This document shows positions 35,422 to 44,296 of a DNA stretch of 64,000 bases, piece after piece (within the stretch, counting starts at the first letter, position 1; each line of letters starts with the position of its first letter). Location: positions 16,987-80,986 of the forward strand of contig DCHX01000029.1 of assembly GCA_002315685.1 (NCBI GenBank). Direction: 5' to 3'. The position numbers and the translations under genes are program-made. The notes under the pieces were generated by a model. The model saw only the letters and a list, made by a program, of their open reading frames with translations. It had not been told where the DNA came from and made no database searches. The DNA comes from Ruminococcaceae bacterium UBA1741 (lineage in GTDB: Bacteria > Bacillota > Clostridia > Oscillospirales > Acutalibacteraceae).

Positions 35422-36105
35422 ATGTATTTATACGAAATGCATCAGCATTCGAGCGGATGCAGTCTTTGTGCCGTTACAAAACCTACCGAGGTGGTAAGGG
35501 CTATAAAAGAAAGCGGTTTTTCTGGCGTTGTTATTACAAACCATTTTTATCACGGAAATACCGCTATTTACAGGTCGCTTGAATGGGATAAATTCTGCGA
35601 TGAATATAAAAAAGAGTATTTACTTGCAAAAGAAGAGGGCGACAAAGTAGGCGTTGATGTTTTATACGGTCTTGAAGAAGGCTTAGGCGACGGTAAGGAA
35701 GTATTGATTTACGGTATTTCTCCCGACCTAATCGGTAAATATCCCGAGCTTAGAGAGGTTAATCTTCCGCTACTCAGCAAGATTGTAAGGGAAAACGGCG
35801 GTGTTATTTTTCAGGCACATCCGTTTAGAGAAAGAAGTTACATTTCTAATGTAGATGTTATGTTGCCACCTGAATATTTAGACGGTTACGAAGGCTATAA
35901 TATGGGTAATAAGAGCCAAGAAAACAAAAAAGCGGTAGCGTTGGCAAAGAAAAATAATTTACCTGTTATTGCGGGAAGCGATTGCCATACTTACTTAACT
36001 GAGGGTAGATTCGGTATCGCTTGTTCTCATAGAATAACTAACGAAAAAGAGTTGGCCGAAGTGTTAAAAAACGGCGATTACGAATTATGTTATAACGAAA
36101 ATTAA
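35422..36105 (+). CDS. PHP domain metal-dependent phosphoesterase
   Basis: A 227-residue PHP-fold protein. Metal-binding motifs appear in order: HQHS near residues 7-10, TNHFYH near 40-45, a glutamate in GLEEG (about 91-95), QAHPFR (about 133-138), and GSDCH (about 189-193). PHP proteins hydrolyse phosphoesters such as histidinol phosphate or nucleotides; this length and set fit the small stand-alone class with unknown substrate. AAGGAGA precedes ATG 35422. It is 13 bases after the DMT transporter gene and probably the last member of that short run. Confidence 0.85.
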   Translation: MYLYEMHQHSSGCSLCAVTKPTEVVRAIKESGFSGVVITNHFYHGNTAIYRSLEWDKFCDEYKKEYLLAKEEGDKVGVDVLYGLEEGLGDGKEVLIYGISPDLIGKYPELREVNLPLLSKIVRENGGVIFQAHPFRERSYISNVDVMLPPEYLDGYEGYNMGNKSQENKKAVALAKKNNLPVIAGSDCHTYLTEGRFGIACSHRITNEKELAEVLKNGDYELCYNEN

Positions 36106-36137
36106 AAAGGTAAAAACAATTAGAATACCTAATGTTT

Positions 36138-36165
36138 AGGAGATGATTTTACGGTTACGAGTATG
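36138..36165 (+). promoter_or_regulatory. Ribosome site of yicC, pointing to a non-ATG start
   Basis: AGGAGA (36138-36143) is 19 bases from the first ATG (36163), too far for normal use, but 7 bases from an in-frame ACG (36151). Starting there gives (M)VTSMTGFGRA, matching the family N-terminus. An overlapping 7-codon frame from ATG 36143 ends at TGA on the ATG, so translational coupling is the alternative. Confidence 0.5.
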
Positions 36166-37029
36166 ACCGGCTTCGGTAGAGCAAAAAACAGCTTTGACGG
36201 TTTTGATTTGACTGTTGAGATTAAGTCTGTTAATCATAGATTTTTTGAATTTTCAAGTAGGGTGCCGAGGGCATATATGTTCCTTGACGAAAAGCTGAAA
36301 AGCTGTTGTCAAGCCCGTGTTTCAAGAGGTAAGGTTGAAATGTCCTTAATAATTGAGGACACAAGCGGAAATGCCCTTACTTTGCAGGTTAATAAAGACT
36401 ATGCCGATGCCTATATTAAGGCGCTTAGAGAACTTGGAAAAGAATATCACTTAAAAGACGATTTGAAATTATCGTCCCTTGTTTCAAATACGGAAATTTT
36501 AATTCCGAGGCGCAACGAAATCGACGAAGAAGTATTAACAAAAGCGGTTTTGAAAACTGCCAATGAGGCCATTGATAACTTTATCGGTATGCGAAGTGCC
36601 GAGGGCGAAAGATTGGTTAAGGATGTTATAAACAGGGCAAATTTAATACTCGAAAAGGTATCGTTTGTCGAAAGCCGTTCTCCCGAAACGGTAAATGAAT
36701 ATCGCCAAAGATTAGAGGATAAAATGCGTGAATTATTGGGCGATGTTCAAATTGATGAACAAAGACTGCTTACCGAAACTGCCGTTTTTGCCGATAAAAT
36801 TGCCGTTGACGAAGAAACGGTAAGACTCAGAAGCCATATAAACGAACTTTCAAAGCTTTTTGAAACGGGCGGTGCTATCGGCAGAAAGCTTGACTTTATT
36901 GTTCAGGAAATGAACAGAGAGGCTAATACAATAGGTTCTAAATGCTCTGATATTGAGATTGCCAAAACGGTTGTTGATATTAAGGCTCAAATAGAGAAAA
37001 TAAGAGAGCAAATTCAAAATATCGAATAG
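36163..37029 (+). CDS. yicC: YicC/YloC family endoribonuclease
   Basis: A protein of at least 288 residues; family members (YicC, YloC) are oligomeric endoribonucleases involved in RNA turnover. It opens with MTGFGRA and EIKSVNHRFFE (about residues 19-29), which match the family start, and ends with the conserved DFIVQEMNREANTIGSK and DIKAQIEKIREQIQNIE. The coordinates use the first ATG, but the Shine-Dalgarno sequence indicates initiation four codons earlier at ACG 36151. It heads the yicC-remA-gmk-rpoZ-priA run typical of Firmicutes. Confidence 0.93.
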   Translation: MTGFGRAKNSFDGFDLTVEIKSVNHRFFEFSSRVPRAYMFLDEKLKSCCQARVSRGKVEMSLIIEDTSGNALTLQVNKDYADAYIKALRELGKEYHLKDDLKLSSLVSNTEILIPRRNEIDEEVLTKAVLKTANEAIDNFIGMRSAEGERLVKDVINRANLILEKVSFVESRSPETVNEYRQRLEDKMRELLGDVQIDEQRLLTETAVFADKIAVDEETVRLRSHINELSKLFETGGAIGRKLDFIVQEMNREANTIGSKCSDIEIAKTVVDIKAQIEKIREQIQNIE

Positions 37030-37044
37030 CGGAGATGAAGTAGT

Positions 37045-37314
37045 ATGAAGCTTGTTAATATCGGATTCGGTAATATGGTTTCGGCTAATAGAATGGTTGC
37101 GATAGTAAGTCCCGAATCTGCACCTATTAAGCGTATAATCCAAGATGCAAAGGAAAGAGGAACTTTGGTTGATGCAACCCACGGCAGAAGAACAAGAGCG
37201 GTTGTAATTACCGACAGCGACCACATTATTTTGACATATTTGCAGTCTGAAACTCTTGCAAACCGTATTTTGGATGACGGAAGTTTTGAGGATGAGGAAG
37301 AAAACGATGAGTAA
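37045..37314 (+). CDS. remA: RemA-type DNA-binding regulator (DUF370)
   Basis: An 89-residue protein of the RemA (DUF370) family. In B. subtilis RemA forms rings that bind DNA and activate matrix and osmoprotection genes. The characteristic residues are [10 protein letters not shown] (3-12), [11 protein letters not shown] (20-30), [13 protein letters not shown] (about 43-55); the acidic tail is variable. GGAGATG precedes ATG 37045. It sits between yicC and gmk as in most Firmicutes, with its last 8 bases overlapping the gmk start. Confidence 0.94.
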   Translation: MKLVNIGFGNMVSANRMVAIVSPESAPIKRIIQDAKERGTLVDATHGRRTRAVVITDSDHIILTYLQSETLANRILDDGSFEDEEENDE

Positions 37315-37912
37315 AGGAAAACTTTTTGTAATTTCGGGACCGTCCGGCTCGGGTAAGGATACTGTATTAGGCGAGGTTTTCAAAAAATGCCCGTCACTTA
37401 AATTCTCAATTTCGGTTATTACCCGACCTATGAGAAGCAACGAAACGGCGGACGGAAAATATCACTTTATTACCCGTGAAGAGTTTGAAGATATGATAAA
37501 AAACGATATGCTTTTAGAGCATAATGTTTTTGTGGGCAACTACTACGGTACACCGAAAAAGCCTGTAATTCAGCAACTTGAAGCGGGATTTGATGTTATG
37601 GTTGAGGTTGATGTAAACGGCGCCGGTCAAATAAAAGAAAAAATGCCCGAGGCAGTTAGTATTTTTGTTTTACCGCCTTCTCTTGATGTGCTGAAAAATC
37701 GACTTTCTAACAGAGGCACCGAGACGCCTGAAAATTTGCAAAAGCGTCTTAACGCTTCGCTCGGAGAAATCAAATGTGCCGAAAATTACGACTATTTAGT
37801 TGTAAACGATGTTTTGGAGGATGCTGTTGACGGTGTGGTTTCTGTCATAAAAAGCGAAAAGCTTAAAACCGATAGGAATTTAGATTTAATAGACAGTATT
37901 ATAAACGGTTAA
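37307..37912 (+). CDS. gmk: Guanylate kinase
   Basis: A 201-residue enzyme that phosphorylates GMP to GDP. The P-loop GPSGSGKDT is at about residues 10-18, the GMP-binding arginines are in [19 protein letters not shown] (about 37-55), and [13 protein letters not shown] follows. The P-loop has Asp where most have Gly/Ser. I chose ATG 37307 inside the end of remA with GAGGAAG upstream; the longer frame from 37256 would add residues not seen in the family. Overlap with remA suggests coupling. Confidence 0.96.
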   Translation: MSKGKLFVISGPSGSGKDTVLGEVFKKCPSLKFSISVITRPMRSNETADGKYHFITREEFEDMIKNDMLLEHNVFVGNYYGTPKKPVIQQLEAGFDVMVEVDVNGAGQIKEKMPEAVSIFVLPPSLDVLKNRLSNRGTETPENLQKRLNASLGEIKCAENYDYLVVNDVLEDAVDGVVSVIKSEKLKTDRNLDLIDSIING

Positions 37913-37940
37913 TAATTTCATTTTTGAAAGGAAAATATTT

Positions 37941-38120
37941 ATGTTAAACGAAAATTTAGGAAAACTTATTGAAAATTACGACAATCGCTATCGTCTTGTT
38001 ACCGATATTGCGAAATGTGCCCGTAAGGTGTCTCAAAAGGCTGAGGATGACGGCGAAATCTTAATTGAAAAGCCGGTCAGCATCGCTATTAACAAATTAG
38101 CATCTGAAAAGAATTTATAA
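37941..38120 (+). CDS. rpoZ: RNA polymerase omega subunit
   Basis: A 59-residue protein, short even for omega. The segment NRYRLVTDIAKCARKV (residues 15-30) matches the conserved omega helix, and EKPVSIAINKLASEK (43-57) the second. Omega wraps the C-terminal tail of beta-prime and aids assembly. GAAAGGA precedes ATG 37941. It lies 28 bases after gmk, its normal partner. Confidence 0.92.
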   Translation: MLNENLGKLIENYDNRYRLVTDIAKCARKVSQKAEDDGEILIEKPVSIAINKLASEKNL

Positions 38121-38154
38121 TCGGTATCAATTCTAAAAAAAGGGGGCTTATCTT

Positions 38155-40578
38155 ATGAACCGCGTTTCAGCCGAAGTTGTTTTAGATGGCGCTGTTGGGT
38201 CATACGATAAGCGCTATTCTTACTTTGTGCCGGACGAGCTTTTCGAAAAGGCAAAGGTCGGAACAAGAGTTACTGTTCCGTTTGGAAACGGAAATATTAA
38301 AAAACAAGGGCTTATTATCTCGCTTTCAAAAAGCGAGGATAACCCGAAAACCAAATATATTTTAGGTGTAACTGATGAAATTCCCATATTAAATGACGAG
38401 ATGATTAAGCTTTGTCTTTATATGAAGGAACGGTTTTTTTGCACCTATTTTGATGCCGTTCATACAATTCTTCCTACCGGTCTTAACTATCGGTTGGAGG
38501 AATTTTATGCTATAAATGAAGAGTTTTGCACTGTTAATGCGCTTGATGGCGATGAAAAAGCGGTTTTTGATTTTATAAGAGAAAACGAGAGTGTTTCGGG
38601 TAAAAAAATCAAGTCCGATTTTGAAAATGCGAAAGAAATTTTATTAAGTCTTAAAGAAAAAGGTGCGGTTTCGGTTTGTTCCGAGCCTATTAAGGCGATG
38701 GGCGATAAAACCGCAAAATATGTAAGACTGATTGATGAGGATTTCGATACCTTTTCCTTAACCGAAAGACAAAAGGAAATTGCGGATGTTATTAAATCGG
38801 TAGGCACGGTAAGTGTTAAAGAGCTTATTTATTTTACGGGCGTTACGATGTCGGTAATTACCGCACTTTCTAAAAAAAATGTTATTGAGGTTTTTGAAAA
38901 ACAGGTTTTCAGAATACCTTACAAGGTTAGTAAAAACAAAAATAATGAAAAAATTGTTTTGAATACAGAACAGGAAAAGGCTTTTAACAAGCTGCTTTGC
39001 GATATGAATTCGGGAAAGCCGTCCGCCTCGCTTTTGTACGGCGTTACGGGAAGCGGTAAAACGCAGGTTTATTTGAAGCTTGTAGAACAAGCGGTAAATG
39101 ACAAAAAAGATGTTATTGTTATGGTGCCCGAAATTTCGCTCACTCCCCAACTTATAGAGCTTTTTACTTCAAGATTCGGCAATAAAATTGCGGTTTTTCA
39201 CAGTAATATGTCGTTAGGTCAACGAATGGACGAGTATAACCGAATAAAAAACGGCAGTGCAACTATTGCCATAGGCACGAGAAGTGCCTGCTTCGCACCT
39301 TGTAATAATTTAGGCCTTATTATTATGGACGAAGAACAAGAACATTCATACAAGTCCGAAAAAAGTCCCCGTTTTAATGCAAAGGATATTGCAAAATTCA
39401 GGGCTAATTATCATAATTGTTTGCTTTTACTTGCCTCCGCTACTCCGTCGCTTGAAAGTTACAGCTTGGCATTATCTGATAGATACGGACTTTGCGAGTT
39501 ATCTACAAGATACAATAATGCAAAGCTTCCGAATGTTCATATTGCCGATATGCGAAAAGAATTAAGCGAAGGCAACAAATCAAATATCAGTAGGTTGTTA
39601 GCCTCAAAAATCGAAGAACGGCTTAATGATAAAAAGCAGGTTATAATTTTACTTAACCGCAGAGGACATAATACCCATATTTCATGTCCTGCGTGCGGAT
39701 ATGTGGCAACCTGTAAGGAGTGCAGTGTTTCGCTTACATACCATTCGGCAAACAAACGAATGATGTGCCATTACTGCGGATATTCCGAAAGCATACCTAC
39801 TAAATGTCCCGAATGCGGTAACGAATATTTGAGCTTTCAAGGTGCGGGAACGCAAAAGCTACAAGAAGAATTATCTTTGCTTTTTCCGACTGCTAAAATA
39901 TTAAGGCTTGATGCCGATACAACACTTTCAAGGGACTCCTTTTCAACAAGTCTTAAAGCCTTTGCCGATAAGGAATACGATATTATGATAGGTACCCAGA
40001 TGGTAGCAAAGGGACTTGATTTTCCGAGTGTTGACCTTGTTGGTGTAATAGGTGCCGACCGTGCATTTTACAGTGATGATTACCGTGGCTTTGAGCGTAC
40101 ATTTTCGCTGCTTACCCAAGTAATAGGCAGAGCGGGTAGGTCGGGCGGAAACTCGGAGGCGGTTATTCAAACCCAAAATATTACCGATAGCGTAATTCCG
40201 CTTTCGGCAAGTCAAGACTACAAGAGCTTTTATGAAGAAGAAATACTTACAAGAAAGTTAATGATTTATCCGCCGTTTTGCGATTTGTGTATGATTGTTG
40301 TGTCCTCGATGGATAAGGAGTTGGCAAACGGTACTTCAAAAGAAATTTTGCATAGTCTGATTAAGAAAACCGACAGTGAATATAATGATGTAAAGCTTAC
40401 TGTTTTAGGGCCTATGCCTGCGGCGGTTATTAAGGTCAGCGGTAAATATCGCTACCGTATGATAATTAAGTGTAAGAATAACAAGAGATTCAGAGAGCTT
40501 ATCAGAGAAACTATAAATATAAGAAAGAAAAAAGACCTTTCGGTATTTGTTGATATGAATCCCGAAACGATTATTTAG
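38155..40578 (+). CDS. priA: Primosomal replication helicase PriA
   Basis: An 807-residue superfamily 2 helicase that restarts collapsed forks by loading the replisome. The DNA-binding 3'BD and winged-helix region occupy about 1-260; Walker A GVTGSGKTQV is near 295, the Walker B box DEEQEHSYK near 395; the zinc module has paired cysteines in CPACGY, CKEC, CHYCGY and CPECG (about 505-560); motifs V and VI include GTQMVAKGLDFP and QVIGRAGRSG. GGGGGC lies before ATG 38155. Full length, in the standard priA-def-fmt order. Confidence 0.97.
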   Translation: MNRVSAEVVLDGAVGSYDKRYSYFVPDELFEKAKVGTRVTVPFGNGNIKKQGLIISLSKSEDNPKTKYILGVTDEIPILNDEMIKLCLYMKERFFCTYFDAVHTILPTGLNYRLEEFYAINEEFCTVNALDGDEKAVFDFIRENESVSGKKIKSDFENAKEILLSLKEKGAVSVCSEPIKAMGDKTAKYVRLIDEDFDTFSLTERQKEIADVIKSVGTVSVKELIYFTGVTMSVITALSKKNVIEVFEKQVFRIPYKVSKNKNNEKIVLNTEQEKAFNKLLCDMNSGKPSASLLYGVTGSGKTQVYLKLVEQAVNDKKDVIVMVPEISLTPQLIELFTSRFGNKIAVFHSNMSLGQRMDEYNRIKNGSATIAIGTRSACFAPCNNLGLIIMDEEQEHSYKSEKSPRFNAKDIAKFRANYHNCLLLLASATPSLESYSLALSDRYGLCELSTRYNNAKLPNVHIADMRKELSEGNKSNISRLLASKIEERLNDKKQVIILLNRRGHNTHISCPACGYVATCKECSVSLTYHSANKRMMCHYCGYSESIPTKCPECGNEYLSFQGAGTQKLQEELSLLFPTAKILRLDADTTLSRDSFSTSLKAFADKEYDIMIGTQMVAKGLDFPSVDLVGVIGADRAFYSDDYRGFERTFSLLTQVIGRAGRSGGNSEAVIQTQNITDSVIPLSASQDYKSFYEEEILTRKLMIYPPFCDLCMIVVSSMDKELANGTSKEILHSLIKKTDSEYNDVKLTVLGPMPAAVIKVSGKYRYRMIIKCKNNKRFRELIRETINIRKKKDLSVFVDMNPETII

Positions 40579-40586
40579 GTGATACT

Positions 40587-41027
40587 ATGGCAAAAAGAAA
40601 TATTGTAAAATTGGGCGATGATGTCTTAAAAAAGGTTTGCAGAACGCAACTTACCTTTGATGAAAAACTGCATCAAATATTTGATGATATGGCTGAAACT
40701 ATGTATGAAGCCGAGGGTGTAGGACTTGCGGCTCCCCAAGTCGGAATACTTCGAAGATTTTGTATTATTGATGTAGGCGACGGAATAATAGAGCTTGTAA
40801 ACCCCGTTATTATCTCAAAAGAGGGAACGCAAACGGGAGATGAGGGATGTCTTTCAATTCCAAACAGATACGAAAGTGTTACAAGACCTATGAGCGTTGT
40901 GGTTAGAGCGCAGGACAGAAACGGAAACAACATTACCGTATCGGGCGAGGGACTTAAAGCCCGTGCACTTTGCCACGAAATTGACCATCTTGACGGAATA
41001 TTGTTTATTGATAGGAAGGATAAATAA
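40587..41027 (+). CDS. def: Peptide deformylase
   Basis: A 146-residue metal enzyme that removes the formyl group from new proteins. All three motifs are intact: GVGLAAPQVG (about 41-50), EGCLSIP (about 88-94, the Cys ligand), and HEIDHLDG (about 131-138, with HExxH metal ligands). The pattern EGCLS and the short C-terminus are those of type 1 (or the related type seen in Clostridia). It starts 8 bases after priA and precedes fmt by 3 bases, so formylation and deformylation are co-expressed. Confidence 0.97.
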   Translation: MAKRNIVKLGDDVLKKVCRTQLTFDEKLHQIFDDMAETMYEAEGVGLAAPQVGILRRFCIIDVGDGIIELVNPVIISKEGTQTGDEGCLSIPNRYESVTRPMSVVVRAQDRNGNNITVSGEGLKARALCHEIDHLDGILFIDRKDK

Positions 41028-41030
41028 TTT

Positions 41031-41957
41031 ATGCGCATAGTTTTTATGGGAACTCCCGATTATTCGGTTAAAACCCTAAATAAACTTATAAATTCAGGCC
41101 ACGAGGTTTCGGCGGTTTTTGCTCAACCCGATAAGCCTGTCGGAAGAAAAAGAATTTTAACTCCGCCTCCTACAAAGGTGGTAGCGGAAGAAAACAATAT
41201 TAAGGTTTATCAGCCTAATACTCTTCGTGACGGCGAGGCTTTCAGAATAATTAAAGAGCTAAACCCCGATATTATTGTTGTAGTGGCTTACGGCAAAATT
41301 TTACCGAAGGAAATTTTGGATTTTCCCAAGTACGGCTGTATTAACGGACACGCATCCCTCTTGCCGAAGTATAGGGGTGCATCGCCTATTCAGTGGGCAA
41401 TAGTTTCGGGAGAGAGCAAAACAGGTATCACCGTTATGCAAATGGACGAGGGAATGGATACGGGCGATATATTAAAGACCGTAACTACCGAAATCGGCGA
41501 AGAAGAAACTGCCGAGGAGCTTTTTGAGCGTTTATCGTTTATATCTGCCGATATAATGCTCGAAACAATAGCCGATATTGAAAAGGGAAATATAAAACCT
41601 ATAAAGCAAAATGAAGCTGATGCTACCTATGCACCGATAATAAACAAGGAAATGGCACATCTTGATTTTAACGAGGACGCATATACTCTTGCAAATAAAG
41701 TAAGAGGCTTTTATTCTTGGCCCTGCGCATATTTTATTTTAGAGGGTAAAAGAGTGAAAGTTATTAAAGCAAAAGCTGTTAAGTCAAGTGTAAGTGAGGC
41801 TTCAAGGGTTATTGAAAGTAACGGAAAGCTTATTATTTCCTGCGGAGAAAACACGGCACTTCAACTTATAACAATTCAACCCGAAGGAAGCAAGGAAATG
41901 TCGGTATCACAAATGCTTAACGGTCATAAAATACCGATAGGTACAAAAGTAGAATAA
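41031..41957 (+). CDS. fmt: Methionyl-tRNA formyltransferase
   Basis: A 308-residue enzyme that formylates initiator Met-tRNA. The start RIVFMGTPDYSVKTL is characteristic; the catalytic Asn and His are in INGHASLLPKYRGASPIQWAI (about 103-123), and the catalytic Asp in GMDTGDIL (about 140-147). The C-terminal OB-like tRNA domain (about 205-308) includes FYSWPCAYF. It lies 3 bases after def and 1 base before rsmB. Confidence 0.97.
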   Translation: MRIVFMGTPDYSVKTLNKLINSGHEVSAVFAQPDKPVGRKRILTPPPTKVVAEENNIKVYQPNTLRDGEAFRIIKELNPDIIVVVAYGKILPKEILDFPKYGCINGHASLLPKYRGASPIQWAIVSGESKTGITVMQMDEGMDTGDILKTVTTEIGEEETAEELFERLSFISADIMLETIADIEKGNIKPIKQNEADATYAPIINKEMAHLDFNEDAYTLANKVRGFYSWPCAYFILEGKRVKVIKAKAVKSSVSEASRVIESNGKLIISCGENTALQLITIQPEGSKEMSVSQMLNGHKIPIGTKVE

Positions 41958-41958
41958 T

Positions 41959-43245
41959 ATGTCAATAAGTAAATCAAGAAAAACGGCGGTAAATATACTT
42001 ATATCTATCGAAAAAGACGGCGCCTATTCAAACATTTCGGTTGCAAAGGAGTTTTTATGCAGTGAACTGTCAAATGCGGATAAAGCACTTGCAAGTGCAA
42101 TAGTTTACGGCACACTTGATAGAAAAATCACTATCGACTACATAATTTCAAGGTATATTAAAACACCCGTAAATAAGATAAAACCGATAACCTTAACGGC
42201 AATCAGAATTGCGCTTTATCAAATAATTTATTTAGATAAAATCCCCGAAAGTGCCGCCGTTAATGAGTCGGTAAATATAGTAAAGGCTTCAAAAGAAAAA
42301 TATAACGCTTCTTTTGTAAACGGGGTTTTAAGGGCATATTTAAGAGAACCCGCCGAAATTCCGAGCGGTAATGACATTAAATCTTTAAGTGTTAGATATT
42401 CGTGTCCTGTTACGATAATCGAAAGCTTTGTTTCGGATTACGGAACCGAAACTGCCGTATTGCTATTGGAAGAATCTCTTAAAAAGCCTCCGATTACAGC
42501 AAGGGTTAATAATCTTAAAACAGATACAGATTCGCTTATAAAGATACTTGACGGCGAGAAAGTAACCGCAAAAAAATCAACTCTTGATAACTCTATTGAA
42601 ATCTTATCGGGTATTGATGTTGCCAATAGTAAGGCATATAAGGAAGGATTATTTCATATTGAAGATATGGCTTCCCAAATTGCTATTTCGAAAATAGGAT
42701 TAAGGAACGGTTTAAGGGTGCTTGATATATGTGCGGCGCCCGGCGGTAAAAGCTTTACTATGGCTGAAATTATGAATAATACGGGGGAAGTAGTATCGCT
42801 CGACCTTTATAAGCATAGGGTTGATTTAATTAAAAAAGGTGCCCAAAGACTTGGTATCGGCATTATAAACGCAAGAATATCCGATGCTACCGTTTATAAC
42901 GAAACACTTGGACAATTTGATGTTGTTTTGTGCGATGTTCCTTGTTCGGGGCTCGGTGTTATAAGGCGAAAACCCGAAATAAAATATAAAGATATAACAA
43001 AAAATGATTTTGACGAGCTTTGCGATATTCAAATGAAAATACTGCATAACGCATCAAAATATGTTAAGATAGGCGGAAAATTAGTGTACTCAACCTGCAC
43101 CCTTAAAAATGCCGAGAATAAGGCTCAAATCAATGCTTTTCTTGACAAAACGGGTGATTTTGAGTTACAATGTAGTAATGAGTTTATGCCGCATATTGAT
43201 AAAACGGACGGATTTTACTGTGCCGTTCTTGTGAGAAACGGGTGA
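41959..43245 (+). CDS. rsmB: 16S rRNA (cytosine-967-C5)-methyltransferase
   Basis: A 428-residue methyltransferase: a NusB-like RNA-binding domain at about 1-130 (ADKALASAIVYGTLDRK), then the SAM-dependent domain with motif I DICAAPGGKSFTMAE (about 256-270), the catalytic cysteine pair in CDVPCSGLGVIRRKPE (about 323-338) and STCTL (about 378-382). It modifies C967 of 16S rRNA. It starts two bases after fmt stops; its own stop overlaps the ribosome site proposed for rlmN. Confidence 0.96.
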   Translation: MSISKSRKTAVNILISIEKDGAYSNISVAKEFLCSELSNADKALASAIVYGTLDRKITIDYIISRYIKTPVNKIKPITLTAIRIALYQIIYLDKIPESAAVNESVNIVKASKEKYNASFVNGVLRAYLREPAEIPSGNDIKSLSVRYSCPVTIIESFVSDYGTETAVLLLEESLKKPPITARVNNLKTDTDSLIKILDGEKVTAKKSTLDNSIEILSGIDVANSKAYKEGLFHIEDMASQIAISKIGLRNGLRVLDICAAPGGKSFTMAEIMNNTGEVVSLDLYKHRVDLIKKGAQRLGIGIINARISDATVYNETLGQFDVVLCDVPCSGLGVIRRKPEIKYKDITKNDFDELCDIQMKILHNASKYVKIGGKLVYSTCTLKNAENKAQINAFLDKTGDFELQCSNEFMPHIDKTDGFYCAVLVRNG

Positions 43246-43276
43246 TAATATACCTCAAAAAATTGATATTTGCTCT

Positions 43277-44296
43277 TTGTATGACGAGGAAATCAGAAAG
43301 CTTGTGTTGGATTTAGGCGAGCCTAAATTCAGAGCAAATCAAATAATTAAATGGGTTAGAGGCGGAATTGACAGCTTTGATGATATGACGAATATTCCGC
43401 TTACACTTAGGAATAAATTAAAAGAGAATTGCTATATTGCAAATGTCAAGATAGAACGCAAATTGGTATCTGAAATTGACGGTACGGTAAAATATCTCTT
43501 TTCTCTTTTTGACGGCGAGTATATTGAATCGGTGCTTATGAAATATGAGCACGGCTATACGGTTTGTGTTTCTACTCAGGTAGGTTGCCGAATGGGTTGT
43601 AGGTTTTGTGCCTCGGGGCTATTCGGTCTTACGAGGAACTTAACTGCTTCTGAAATACTATCCCAAATAATTACCGCCGGAAAGGATAATAACATTAGGG
43701 TTTCTAATGTTGTTATGATGGGTATGGGGGAGCCGCTTGACAATTTTGAGAACTCCGAAAGATTTCTTAAATTAGTAAGCGACCCTAACGGACTTGGTAT
43801 AGGACTCAGGCATATTTCTCTTTCGACCTCGGGTGTGGTAAGCGGAATAAAAGAACTTGCAAAATTAAATCTTCCTATTACGCTTTCTATTTCACTTCAC
43901 GCACCGAGCGATGAAATCAGAAATACCATAATGCCTGTTAATAAAAAGTGGAATATTGAGGAGCTTGTAAATGCCTGTAAGGAATATCAAAAGGTAACTA
44001 CAAGAAGGATATCCTTTGAATATGCTTTAATTGATGGCGTAAACGACACTCCCGAATGTGCTGAAATGTTAGCGGACAGATTAAAGGGTATTATGTACCA
44101 TATAAATTTAATCCCCGCAAATCCCGTAAAAGAAAACGATTTCAGAAAGCCGAGTATTAAAAATATTACAAGGTTTAAGGATATGCTTGAAAAGCTGGGT
44201 GTAAATGCTACAATAAGGAGAACGCTCGGCGCGGATATAAACGCTTCATGCGGACAACTTCGAAAGAAGGAGGGGTTCAGAAATGAAAATATTTAG
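43277..44296 (+). CDS. rlmN: 23S rRNA/tRNA adenine-C2 methyltransferase RlmN
   Basis: A radical SAM enzyme of at least 339 residues that methylates A2503 of 23S rRNA and A37 of some tRNAs. The cluster motif CRMGCRFCA (C-x3-C-x2-C) is near residue 106; MMGMGEPLDN, the SLSTSGV segment and the C-terminal RRTLGADINASCGQL with the second catalytic cysteine are all present. The only canonical in-frame start is TTG 43277, which has no ribosome site; homology to the family (KIDICSL) extends upstream, and GGTGAT at 43241-43246 supports initiation at ATA 43250. Its 3' end overlaps the phosphatase gene by 14 bases. Confidence 0.94.
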   Translation: MYDEEIRKLVLDLGEPKFRANQIIKWVRGGIDSFDDMTNIPLTLRNKLKENCYIANVKIERKLVSEIDGTVKYLFSLFDGEYIESVLMKYEHGYTVCVSTQVGCRMGCRFCASGLFGLTRNLTASEILSQIITAGKDNNIRVSNVVMMGMGEPLDNFENSERFLKLVSDPNGLGIGLRHISLSTSGVVSGIKELAKLNLPITLSISLHAPSDEIRNTIMPVNKKWNIEELVNACKEYQKVTTRRISFEYALIDGVNDTPECAEMLADRLKGIMYHINLIPANPVKENDFRKPSIKNITRFKDMLEKLGVNATIRRTLGADINASCGQLRKKEGFRNENI

